Positions 19,668 to 31,000 of a DNA stretch of 64,000 nt are shown one piece after another. The stretch lies in contig JASJFT010000215.1 of the NCBI GenBank assembly GCA_030770425.1, positions 1-64,000 of the forward strand, written 5' to 3'. This DNA is from Darksidea phi. Taxonomy: Eukaryota > Ascomycota > Dothideomycetes > Pleosporales > Lentitheciaceae. How positions within the stretch are numbered: position 1 is the first letter of the stretch; each line of letters starts with the position of its first letter. Made by a program: the position numbers and the translations under genes. A model generated the notes under the pieces. It was not told where the DNA came from. It made no database searches and saw only the letters and a list, made by a program, of their open reading frames with translations.

Positions 19668-21359
19668 ATGCGACTCATGCACACAGAGACTCTAGCCTTT
19701 CACGAGTTCCTTGGCGACCAATTTCCACCTTATGCCATCCTTTCACACACGTGGGAAAGGGAAGAATTGAGCTATCAGGACCTACTCAACCCCACTGATG
19801 CTGTGAGAGCGAAGCTTGGTTATGCGAAACTCCTCGCCTTCGCTAGGAAGAGCCGGGAACTTGGCTACAGCTACGCTTGGATCGATACATGTTGTATCGA
19901 TAAATGTAGTAGTGCTGAGCTCACCGAGGCGATAAACTCCATGTATGCGTGGTACAAGCATTCGGGTGTCTGTCTCGTGTATCTTTCCGACTACAGCTCC
20001 ACGGCAGCGGACAATATCCGCAAGCCTAGATGGTTTACCCGCGGATGGACTTTGCAAGAGCTCGTCGCTCCTCGAAGCCTACTCTTTTTCTCCTCAACAT
20101 GGGAAGAGGTGCAGTTCGACCTCTCGACGCTTCACGAATTAACTTCCATATCCGCATATGTACTCCAAACGGGTATCATGGATGATATTAGCGTGGCACA
20201 AAAAATGTCTTGGGCATCACAACGAGAAACTACAAGAGTCGAGGATATGGCATATTGCCTCATGGGACTTTTCGGCGTTAACATGCCCCTTCTCTACGGA
20301 GAGGGCGCCAACGCCTTCATCAGGCTACAAGAAGAAATCGTCCGACGATCAGATGACGAAACGATCTTTCTCTGGAAAGATAAAAGCGCGCACCCAGACT
20401 CCTATCGTGGTATCTTCGCCCGCCATCCCTCCGAATTTGCGCAGTGCAGATACATGGGTAGAGCACGAGGCCTTTCCACTTATCCATCCCCATACAACCT
20501 CACCAACACCGGATTGCACATGTCGCTAAGGCTAATCCCGTTGGAGAAAACGCCATTGAGTCTGAACACACGCATGAACGGCTTGCTCAGGCCTCAGGAC
20601 AACGCTCGGAACGAATTATTTGTCCCCATACTCCACTGTGGCCTTCGCGGCGAACCGGATATCACACTTTCGGTGCTGCTGAAGAAGGTCAGGAAGAATG
20701 GACAGCATTACGCTCGAGTAAGACCAGATATCGTATTAGAGCTCGATTTAGTACAGACGACAAGGAAACTGAAGGGTTTTCGCTATGTACCAAAAAGGCA
20801 GCCCACGCTGCCTTTTAAGAAGCTGCCCAGTATCGAGCACGTATGTCTGTATCAGGAAATACCAGTCAACGAGATGTATCGAATGCAGCAAGTGATGGGC
20901 TTTCTCGTCGAGTTTGGTCCGAGCATATTACTCAGCCGCGATGAAGATTGCCATGGAATGAGCTCATGGCGAGGCGAGGTGCTTCAGCCAATCTCCAATT
21001 TACCTTTTGGGATATTTCGAATAGAATACGACACAGGGATGTCCGAAAAGAAGTACGAGGATATTTCTACCGCAAACGAAGTGTCGAGGCGAGAAACGAA
21101 GTTCTTACTTTTGGGTATCGAGCATAGCGTGGCTCTTGAGAGAATATCAGGCGTGGTTTGGTACAGGGGATTTGACGAATGTCCGACGCAAGATGAGATT
21201 CGCTATTTGCAGAGGTCTGAGCAGAAATGGTTATATTCGTGGCTGAATAGATCTTCGCTCATATTGCACGATGGGTGTCTTCTAGCTCGCGCGACTATCA
21301 GCGTCGAGGATCTGGTCCGATTTTTTTCGAACAAATATTCGACTTGCTTGACCGCGTAG
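19668..21359 (+). CDS. HET-domain (heterokaryon incompatibility) protein
   Basis: A single uninterrupted 563-codon frame. The N-terminus starts directly with the canonical HET signature MRLMHTETLAFHEF and then YAILSHTWEREELSYQDL. AWIDTCCIDK follows at about residues 71-80, then MYAWYKHSGVCLVYLSDY, and RGWTLQELVAPRSLLFFS at about 125-142. The region DMAYCLMGLFGVNMPLLYGEG (about 195-215), written here only as a landmark, is typical of the HET-E/HET-D/tol group. The HET domain triggers programmed cell death after non-self fusion, and recent work places it with TIR-like enzymes. The roughly 330 residues after it have no repeats or known domain. There are no introns and no disabling changes, and the composition is normal although an AT-rich RIP island starts about 200 bp downstream. 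The HeLo remnant 1.6 kb upstream suggests an allorecognition locus. Confidence 0.92.
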   Translation: MRLMHTETLAFHEFLGDQFPPYAILSHTWEREELSYQDLLNPTDAVRAKLGYAKLLAFARKSRELGYSYAWIDTCCIDKCSSAELTEAINSMYAWYKHSGVCLVYLSDYSSTAADNIRKPRWFTRGWTLQELVAPRSLLFFSSTWEEVQFDLSTLHELTSISAYVLQTGIMDDISVAQKMSWASQRETTRVEDMAYCLMGLFGVNMPLLYGEGANAFIRLQEEIVRRSDDETIFLWKDKSAHPDSYRGIFARHPSEFAQCRYMGRARGLSTYPSPYNLTNTGLHMSLRLIPLEKTPLSLNTRMNGLLRPQDNARNELFVPILHCGLRGEPDITLSVLLKKVRKNGQHYARVRPDIVLELDLVQTTRKLKGFRYVPKRQPTLPFKKLPSIEHVCLYQEIPVNEMYRMQQVMGFLVEFGPSILLSRDEDCHGMSSWRGEVLQPISNLPFGIFRIEYDTGMSEKKYEDISTANEVSRRETKFLLLGIEHSVALERISGVVWYRGFDECPTQDEIRYLQRSEQKWLYSWLNRSSLILHDGCLLARATISVEDLVRFFSNKYSTCLTA

Positions 21360-21544
21360 TTGCGGTAATACAGAATTGTATAGATGATCTAGTTCCGGAT
21401 GCTTGCTCTCTTTTCAGGCTTCTATTGATGGCTACGATCGCTTCTGACTAGACCCCTTTGCCTTCTCAACCGTACTCACGAGCTGCGCTGATAGTCCCCG
21501 GACAGCTTTTTCAAACTACTTTCCACTCTTATAATACCCCAGGC

Positions 21545-22480
21545 CGGGTCTAGGCGAATCTGAAATCAAAGTATACTATTTTAATAGTATATAAAAACTT
21601 TAAGGTAAAATAACCTCCTTCTAGATATAAATATAAACTATCTACCTCTAGTAAAAGATTAAACTACTAGTATCTATTTAGTACTTAATTAGATAAACGC
21701 TAATAACTAATTAATAAGAACTTATTATTACTAAGTTATTATAATTCTCTTTACTTTTCTTTCTCTCTTTTTCCTATAGTAATCCCTGTTAAGAATATCT
21801 AGCTACTAGCTAATAGTAATAATAACTATATATTAATTTCTATCTAATAGTTAATAGGTAATATATTATACTTATACTATCGTCAAAGTCACTACGTATT
21901 TATAAGGCCTCTAGAATCCTACTCTAAACCTAAATCTACGGTAGTGGTTAGATTATGTAAAGTCGGACATTTGGTATTTATTTATATACGAGAAAAACTC
22001 CGGGCCTAAGTAATAGAAGTACGTGTATGAATACCGTAATATTAAAGAGCCATATATGGAACAGTTCTGTCTAATTTTATTTAGCAATCTGTTGTACTCT
22101 ATAACAAGACTCCACTAGAGGTATACGGTATTTACGGCTTGAAGTAAAAGAAGGTTATGGCAAAACAGTTCTTTCATTTTATAGACATATATAGCGAGCA
22201 AAGGAAATATACAAAGTGGAGTTTTCTAAGGCTATGTTGTTTCGTACGAATGTTATAGATACCCAAATTCACGTTAATTACTCGGAGATATAGCGTAGGT
22301 CGTAAAAGTATTGGCTAGGCTGATCAGTTTTATTTCATGCGAGTAATGCGGATGTCGGAGTTCACCTAAATGCCTAAGGTGTATTCATATTAGGTGGGAA
22401 TTTGTGACACAAGAACTACTAAATATAAAATGGATCAAGTAACAATCAAAACATGATAATATTTTACCTCCCTCTCCGGA
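21545..22480. repeat. Short AT-rich RIP-mutated island
   Basis: Composition switches abruptly to TA-dominated DNA with few CpA and TpG, like the large block after 26.1 kb, then returns to normal near 22,480. No open frame and no element ends were recognised. It is probably a small decayed transposon fragment. Confidence 0.6.
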
Positions 22481-23502
22481 TGTCAGGTCTATCTAATTTA
22501 AACCAAGCGACTAATGCTTCTTCTTCGCGACTAATACTTTAGGACGAGCCGGTGACGATGGCGGCTTTCTTCAGCAAGCGTGGACCAGGCATCTTCGAAG
22601 TTACTAGACAAGAGATAGGAAAAAGTTAACAAAAGGCTGGAACATGATCAGGAAATTAGGCAGCTTTGGTGTTTGAGTTCGAATTGCTGCTGAGACAGAA
22701 GTTCAAAGCTTTGCGAAGTTTAAACCGGCGTAATGGAGGTAAGCAGCATCCTGGACATGCTCGCAGCGTCATCTCGATTTGATCGATTCCCTCTACAAGA
22801 ACGCTAGAGTTCCCACCCACTGGTCAACACGCGTTTGTGAATCTGATTGGATCTCAAGTGAACACAGGCTGCAAGATGCTGACTGCATATATAGCTTACC
22901 GCTGACTTGCATAGAATTGCCTCACCAGAGAGGAATGAGGCAGCGAATAGGCTTAGCGGCTGGTCGATTTACCTTGAGTGTTCCTGATCTGATAGGCTTG
23001 TTTTGTATGTAAATAAAGGAGGAATTAAAGGGCATGGATCTTCTGCTGAAGTATATAAGGAATGGGGACAAACCCAAGGACGTGGAGTAGAAATACCTGT
23101 AATGTCGGGCTGTGAACACTGGATTACAGATCAACCTTTGACCAAAGGTGATAGGAGCGCTGGGACTGCACAATCTGATCCAGACGTAATTTGCATAGAA
23201 TTCACTTTTTTCTTTTGGGTTGTGCTACATAACGGCAGAGCCTTTCAAGCGAGTGTATACAGGCGACATGGCAATCGAAATGACCGTTCCAGTAGATATC
23301 CCCCTTAACTGCTAGTTCGTCGAGCTATGAACCTTCTGAAAGGAACCTTACACAACAACTAGAGCTCTGTTCCAGCAATACCATTCGCAAGGGAAATAGC
23401 AAGCCTTGGAAGCCAACTTTGGGTTGACGCTGGAGCATCTCAATAAAATTCCGTTGGGCACAAGGTAGATACTCACACCAGTAAGCCAAGGATGTCCTGA
23501 TC
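22481..23502. other. Intergenic, nothing recognised
   Basis: Ordinary composition. Open stretches under 105 codons on both strands (22,779-23,012, 23,003-23,308) lack motifs. It includes the 3' flank of the secreted protein gene. Confidence 0.45.
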
Positions 23503-23828
23503 TTAGTTGGGCTTGCACAAGCCATCGGCGCAGTCACAATGCTGGTTCGAATCCGGGCAATTATCTGCGTAGATCCAGTTGAACTTCCCCGGCGAGCTAG
23601 TGACGCACAACATCTGGAAAATGGGATGTTAGCGGTAGAGAAAAGAAAACTTCGGAATACAACTTGCGTGAAAGGTTAACGTACCGAGTGGCCTCCATTG
23701 TTCTCACATCCGCGTTGGCCCGAGGCGAGGCAAGACTCGCCCCTCCTAGCATTGCATACAGCCAGTGGAACCAAGGTTGCCGCTGAGGCAACGCATGCGA
23801 GAGTAAGGACTGCGATGATGCTCTTCAT
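23503..23828 (-). CDS. Small secreted cysteine-rich protein (effector or antimicrobial candidate)
   Basis: Two exons on minus, 23,685-23,828 and 23,503-23,613, with a 71-bp intron (GTACGT..TTCCAG), encode 84 residues. Residues 1-16 (MKSIIAVLTLACVASA) form a clear signal peptide with an A-x-A cleavage site. The mature part of about 68 residues has eight cysteines at 25, 33, 41, 51, 67, 74, 76 and 81, enough for four disulfides. It ends HCDCADGLCKPN and has no further hydrophobic segment. No named family was recognised. Proteins of this type act outside the cell as effectors or defence peptides. Both splice sites are strong, and the intron lies between cysteines 3 and 4. A TATA box lies about 105 bp upstream. 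The frame is intact. Confidence 0.8.
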
Positions 23829-23927
23829 CTTGGAGGAGAAAGCTTGGTACAAGAAGTGATCTGATTTGGAGTTAGAGAGGTAGAGAGAAGTGGTTGATGA
23901 GATGAAAGTGGAGGGAAACAAGACAGC

Positions 23928-23936
23928 TTTTATACA
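23928..23936 (-). promoter_or_regulatory. TATA box of the secreted protein gene
   Basis: On minus the sequence reads GTATAAAAG about 100-108 bases before the ATG at 23,828. This spacing and the strong TATA suggest a regulated, high-output promoter. Confidence 0.5.
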
Positions 23937-24175
23937 CTATCTTACAGCTGTATCCTTTCATATTCTCGCCTTATTGCGCCCATCCATTCCCTAAAGATAG
24001 AGTGTAACAAACCATGTATCCACGGGCATTGAATCCTCCATCGACACTGTCCAGGGTGTTCCCGAAAGGCTCCAGGCCAATCATGTACGTTGATCTCGCC
24101 CATTTATGGGTATGAGGGACTGCTTTACCCCACTTCTTACAATGGTGGTGGTATATTGCTTACGTCCCTCCCTAA

Positions 24176-24560
24176 GTAGCGCAAAACCCTGCGTAGCGTA
24201 AACCTACTATTGTTATTTAGCGCAACAAGTCAAAATGGATCAAGAGATGTAAATAATTTCGAAATAAAGGGATCGGATCTTATACTTCGTATTCGGTATA
24301 GAAAACTCTCGCTTGGCCTATATAGCTTAATATATTTTAGACGTAATATACGAACTTTCTGGTTAACCCGAGGCTATCTGGAGTAGCGCGATCGGGTAAT
24401 TCGGCGGTAAATTTTAGGCTAAGTAGAAGGTCTCTCTTGAAGATATAAAGCTTAGAATTTAAAGTCTTTATTCTAGGAATATCTAAGGCTTCTAATTGCT
24501 GTGGACTTTATTAGGTTCAAAAGCGCCGGTGAGTTTGCGCAACGCAGGGCTGTGCGCTAC
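24176..24560. mobile_element. MITE-like element with 32-bp terminal inverted repeats
   Basis: The left end (24,176-24,207) starts GTAGCGCAAAACCCTGCGT. The reverse complement of the right end (24,529-24,560) starts GTAGCGCACAGCCCTGCGT. About 26 of 32 positions match and most differences are transitions. The 385-bp element has an AT-rich interior without a reading frame, so it would be non-autonomous. No certain target-site duplication could be read. The mutated interior suggests RIP. Confidence 0.7.
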
Positions 24561-26090
24561 GCGTAGCGGAAGTTAGGTTTTGCTCCCGGCTTCATTGGCA
24601 GCCTCGAGACAATGTACGGCCATGGCCGCTTTTATCTGACTACAATCAACCCTCCACCCTGCCGAAGACGAACCTTTTTCGATAGGAAGGGCAACCTCTA
24701 CCAGCATTCTCACACAGATTGGTTACTAAAATCGAGTTTGACCGGGAAGCCCCAAAAATGTTCGCGGCGATCATACTTATGTAACTTTGCCCGAGTGCGT
24801 TTCTATGAGATCATACCTATGGTACTGAAATTTTTGGGAGGCATTTATCTCTTTGGAAAGCTCTCAAGAAGTCCGCAATATTTGTTTTTACTCTATTGCC
24901 TGAGGTTCATGTAGGATTACACTTATAGTACTAGAACTATTACAAAGCCTTTACGCGCAGCAAGGCAGACTTCTCATACACAGACTACGAAACGCATTAA
25001 GTAATGAGCTTTTTTGATGTAGAGAGAACTTCCTGTCTCAGAACTTTGGAGATCTGGGCCCGTGATAGCTGGCCAATTAGCGTTGGAAAACCCAAGGTAC
25101 GCAGGCCGGCATGTGTATTCGGTTGGCCAAAATCTGAGTTTACACATAGTACGTATGCCTCTCTGTAGGGACATTAATTCAATGGAATCGTATATCGTAC
25201 ACTTTGCCTTTCTTGTCTATGCACGTCTTCGAACTGTACGTAAACTGAAATTAGGATGTGATATTGAGGCACCGTCAAAAGTTAATTTGCAGCTGTGAAT
25301 GCACCACCACGGACCATTGCTTAGGCGGTCTAATTAGAGTGAGGTATTTTTAATTAATTCTCATTGTGGTCAGTAAAGAGATTTATGAAAAGAGGCTACG
25401 ATGCTGCTAGCCAGCTGCCTTCTCGGCGTTGAGTTGAACAGTTGCACTTAACTGACCAACCGGGAACAGAATCGACCTATTTCCTGAGTCCGATGAAGGG
25501 GCGCCATGAGCTGTGCCTCGTATCCAGTGCGGGGGTTGAAGTCTATCGAGACACGATTTACCCGCTCCCATATGGGAGCATATTGGCTATGCATGCTTGC
25601 TGACAGGCGGTCGACGTACCCCGCAGTCAGCCTTACGGAGTCGTTCGGAATCCTGATGCAACGGGGAAAGATGATGCGAACACAAAACAGGCCTTGCTAG
25701 CTTACACAATTCATTGCAGGCAGGCCGAGGCTTAGCCATAACTCGTCAATTATGAACACTGAGCCCGATTACTCCAAGAAGCCGTTAGTGATCGCGTATG
25801 GCTCTACTGGTACATCGGCAATTAATTTGTGTATGCAATATTCGGTACCGGCTTATACACTATCAGGGCTCTCGAGCGTCCCGTTACCACGGGAGTTGAG
25901 TACAGTATTTAAGCAAGGTGGAAAGACTATACAAGACCCACCTTGAAGTAGCGGGAAAAGCATGAGAGATTATCCGAGGCATTCGGGGTCTGCAAGGTGC
26001 TACGACGTCACCCAAGCTTCTACGTCCGTGTAGGCTCAGTCTATGAGAAGCCAGCGGTGTTAGCATAGTCTTATGGAACTATAGGGATGG
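24561..26090. other. Intergenic up to the RIP block, nothing recognised
   Basis: Normal composition with short open stretches (for example plus 24,612-24,914 and 25,752-25,946), but no motifs, splice support or repeats were recognised. The edge of the AT-rich block lies near 26,090. Confidence 0.45.
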
Positions 26091-26524
26091 AATAAAGAAA
26101 GATACTAGAATAAGGGGTAGTAATTAACTAATTCGTATTGGATAGATTATATACTACGATATATAAGCGGTAATAGATAGTATAAATAAATATCTAGATT
26201 AAAGCTAAAAATAAAGGTAATATAAACTATTATAAGGTTTTATATACTATATAGTTTAAAAAGTTAATTACTTTAATTACTAGTTAGTTATATTTCTATA
26301 TTAATACGAATATACTATATCGAATACTTAGAGAAGAACCTTACTATTAAAGATAAGAAGACGTAATATTCTAGTATTATCTAGGTCTATTATTCTCTTA
26401 TTTTCTAACTCTAGTTCTTATAACTTCTTTTTTAAAGGTCCCTTTACTTTCTTAGAGATATTAAGAATATAAACGATTATAGTTTAGTAGATAATATTTA
26501 ACTTATTATAAAAGATTAGTCGCC

Positions 26525-27398
26525 CCTTCTCTAGAAGCTTAGGCTACTACTCGGTATAATATTATATTAGCTTCTAGACTAGCTATATTTTTTATAATTC
26601 TAATTATCTTATTATATTTTAATATTTCGATATCTTACGTAATAGATAGTTAAACGCGTTAATAACGTCGAACCTTTTACTAATAATAATAGTAAGATAA
26701 CCTACGCTAGACTACTTCTTAGTCTTCTACTTACTAGTAGTCTTCTTAGCTAGGTATCCCTATTATCCTTTATTCTATCTATTCTTACTAGTTCCTTCGT
26801 ATTCGATTCCTTATACTATTATTTATATTATATCTACTATAGATACTAGCTCTATCTTCTATATTAGGTATTCGCTCCCTTTATAGTATACTAAGAAGGT
26901 CGATTCCTCTATCTATAATAATCCTCCCTATATAAGCTTTTCCTCTAGTCTACGTAGATAATATAGCTACCTCTAGATAAAACGTCTATTCTTATTATAT
27001 AGGGCCTTAAATAGAAATATAATATAGATAACTACTAATAGCTATATAAGAATTCTATTATTACTTATTCCCTCGAATATATCTAACGTATAGTTAGTTT
27101 TATACTACTAGTTATTATAATTAAGAAGTTCTATTAATAGTACCTTCTATATATAGTACTAGGGATACTTCGCTACGATATTTAAAAGATTTAGAGTATT
27201 ATACTCGAATAGTCTATTCTACTCTAGTTTCTTCTATTAAAGGTTCTACTAAAGGACTAGGTAAATAATCGTTAATAAAGATATATAGTTAGTAGGTATT
27301 AATAGTAAGTTTAGAGAAGAAGATATATTAGTATTACTACTCTTACTATTACTAGAAGACTAAGAATATATAGTAAGGAAGCTAGTTAAAGATAAGAG
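26525..27398. repeat. Dispersed repeat, heavily mutated copy (part 1), inverted
   Basis: The reverse complement of 730-1,510 aligns along this stretch with most differences being transitions. For example, the segments ctcgaatatatctaacgtat here and at 941-960 are alike. The copy is interrupted at 27,398 by the LTR retrotransposon and resumes at 34,755. The gene that can still be partly read in the left copy is unreadable here. Confidence 0.75.
27394..27398 (+). repeat. Target-site duplication, left (AAGAG)
   Basis: The five bases directly before the 5' LTR are identical to the five directly after the 3' LTR (34,755-34,759). Confidence 0.8.
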
Positions 27399-27833
27399 TA
27401 TTATAACCCTACGCGAACTATAGGATACGGGGCATCCTAAGAAGGTTAGAAGCTAAGATAGGGGCTTAGTTAGTAATCTAATATTACGTAATAATAATCT
27501 AGTTAATTTATATCTTAGTAAATAGAGTAAATAGAGTATAATTAATAATAATCTAGTTAATCTATATCTTAGCGAATAGAGTAAGTAGAGTAAGGTAAAG
27601 TAGGATAGATATAAGAGAGTAGAGGATCTCCTAGGTTTTCTATCTTAATTTTTTATAGTTAATCTTTAGTTCTTTACCTAATACTTATAAATAAGATTAG
27701 ATCTTTTCTTAAGTAGTTATTCTAGTAATAGAATTTATTAACTTAATTTTAATCTATTAGAAACTAACGGTATAATAAACGTTCTATTAGTCCTAACCTA
27801 GATTCCGTATAAAGGTATATATAATATATAATA
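27399..27833 (+). repeat. 5' long terminal repeat (435 bp)
   Basis: It starts TATTATAACC and ends ATATAATA, and is the same length as the 3' LTR. Differences between the two are almost all C/T or G/A transitions. The original TG..CA ends appear to have become TA..TA. Confidence 0.9.
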
Positions 27834-28099
27834 TATTAACTACCCTAAACTAAAGTTATATTAATATAGTAACTCTATTTAACTTATATAATACCTCTAG
27901 AGAGAGTATAACTAGGGCTCTAGCGACGAACCTAGCGGTTCTAATCTAATAATAGGTAGCTTAGATAGTTAAGTTATAGTAGACTATAATATCGCTATAA
28001 GAATCGCTATAATAGATATAAGTAGGACTTAGAATAAAGTTAAAAATCCTAATACTAAAGAAATATAATAGTAGAAAGGAAGGCCTAAGGCTATTTCTT

Positions 28100-31000
28100 A
28101 TATAATTAGACCTATACTACTAGTTTAACTCTACTATATTTACTAGTAACTAGGATAAGATTCTTATCGTAGGTATATATATAATAGATAAAGTAGCTAT
28201 ATAGATATAGCCCTTAATTGATAATTATATAGCTAACGAGGACTCCTTATTAAAGTAATACGATAAAATAAAGGTAGTATTTAAAGATTAGAATTTATTT
28301 AAAGAATAGATATATATAGTCTTTAGAGATATTAATAAGGTCTAGTAAGCCGAATACTAGATCTAAAGACTAAGATAGACTAAGTTAGTAAGTATATATA
28401 CTACTAAATTTAAATAGCTATAGTATAAGATTAATTAGGATAATATATCTCTTATAGTTATATACTATAATAGACTTAAGAAGCTAATTAAGGATAAGTT
28501 AGCCTAACTTAAAAAATTAGATAACCTAGTAGAACTAATTAAGACGATAATTTATATCGATAATCGACTATACGAACGAGTACTTAAAAAATAAGATACT
28601 ATAAAACTAGTAAGAGTCTATAAAAAAGAGTAGGTAGCTTAAAAGTATAAGTTCTATAAGAATTACGACGAAATAGACGTTAGTATAATTTAAAAAAAGA
28701 AATATCTAAAGAATAAAAGATATAAATAAGATAGAAAGCTATAGAAAGTCCTAGTAGACGAGATAAAATAATATCGAGATAAAAAAGTATATCTATACTA
28801 CGGTATATAGGAATACTTCGCTAAAGAATATAGTAAGAAAAAGAAAAATATAGGAGACTAGAACGACGCTAGGCGTATAAATATAATTAGGTATAATAAG
28901 AAAAAAGAAACTAAGCCTAACTCGATATCTAAAATATAGTACGATACTAGTAGATAGAATAAGGTTAAAGAGATTACTCGATAATAAGATAACCTAGAGT
29001 TTAAGATAGAAGAACTAAAACTTAACGGGCTAGACGAGATTAGTATAGAAGATATTTTTAGATAGTTAGTATATAATAAGTATTAGAAATATAGAACTAG
29101 TTAGTATATTACTAAATATTATACTAATACGAGGAAGCCGATATATATTATAGAAGATCGAGGTTAATAGACGATAGACTAGACCCTAAGACTCTAAGGA
29201 CTAGAAGGTTATAAGGTAATCTAGAACTATAATAATATAGACTATAATATACTACTATAGATAAACTATATAAGAAATTATAAGTACTATACCTAATAGA
29301 AGAAGGAAACTATAATATTTCTAAGAAGTAGTTTATATATATACCTTTAAAATGTAGAATATCTAATAGTAGAATACTATATCTACGACTATAATAACTA
29401 GGTCTAGGCTTATAAGGAGTAAGGATAACTAGAATAAATTAATTACTACGATAATAAATATAATAAGTATTTCCTAATAAAATATACTATAGGACGATAG
29501 CTACGTAGACTAATCTAGGTAGATACTAAAGAATATAAGTAAGATATTAACTATAGGATTATATATTAAGAATCTAATTATAAGGCCGTATATTAGATAT
29601 ACTATAATCGATTATATATCCTATACCTAGTATAATAAGAGCTTATAACTAGAAGGGAAAAAGATATCTTCTATTAAAATCTTAAAAGGAAGGAATACCT
29701 TATCGAATAATATAGATTATACGGATATCTAGTATAAAACCAAGACGGTTTAAAGAACCTAGAGATTAATAGATAGCTAAGAGCCCTAGGTATATAGTAG
29801 AGATATTATAACGCCTAGAACGATAAAAATAAGGAAGAACCTATTAATTAGACTATACTATTACTAAAAGGGGAACTATCGGAAGAGCTAAATTAGGAAA
29901 CGCCTTATAAAATTAGAAGAATACTAGATTTAAAAATAAAATAGGTAGATAAGTCGCCTACTTAATAAAATAAGACTAGAGAACTAGAGGATACCCCCAA
30001 AGAATAGAACCTCTATAATAACGAACTAAAAAACTAGGTTATTATTAGCTACGCTAGAGTCGTACTAATAAAAGTATCTAAAAAATAATTCTACGAATTA
30101 TATAAGAAGATATATAGTAACTAGCTAGGTTAAAAGTAAATATACGGATTTATAGACGGAAAGTCTAAGCTATTATAGATAGTAGAGTAGAATTTATACT
30201 TCTATTATTAAAATTAGTAGAGAAATATAGAATTTCTTACTAAGTTAAAGAAAAACCTATATAAGTAGACCTTAGGGATAGATTATCTATAGAATATAAA
30301 GGAGGTATAATTTACCTTAAAATATAAAAAGTAACCTTAGAGATAGAAAATATTAGAGACTATCGTAGATTTAATATTATAGAAATTAGAAATACCGATA
30401 TAATTATTAGTTACGACTAGCTAGTAATATATAATCTATAGATAGATTAGAAGCTATATAAAGTACTAGACTATAAGTAGATAGCTCGAGTTATAGAAAT
30501 TAGGAGACTAGGTAGATTTAGCTATAAGATCTAGTATATACTCTAAAAGGGGAGGATAGACTTAATTTTATCTTATAAGATTATAAGGATCTATAAGAAG
30601 AACTTATAGAGAGTTAATATTATTATAGTATAGAGAGTTATAACCGCGTAGAAAGAACTATAACTAATAATATCTTAAGACTACGAGGAGTTCCGAGAGT
30701 TATTTAAAGAATATCTAGATATAGATTTACTAGAGTACTAGAAATAGGATTATAAGATATACTTAGAGAAGGGTATAAAGCTCGAGTCTAGATCTATATA
30801 CTTATTAATAGTAGATTAATAGAAAGAACTAAAAGAGTACTTAACGAAGAATTTAGAAAGAGAATATATTAGAGAAAGTTAAAACTCTATAATATTACTA
30901 GTTCTATTTATCTTAAAGAAAAATAAGAAGTTACGACTTTATATAGACTATAGACGTTTAAATAATATTACGAAAAAGAATAAATACCCGTTACTACTAA

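Noticed and set aside
23540..23560. GGTTCGAATCC, a perfect tRNA B-box
   Set aside because: No cloverleaf, A-box or acceptor stem could be built around it. It is the antisense of an exon of the secreted protein gene.
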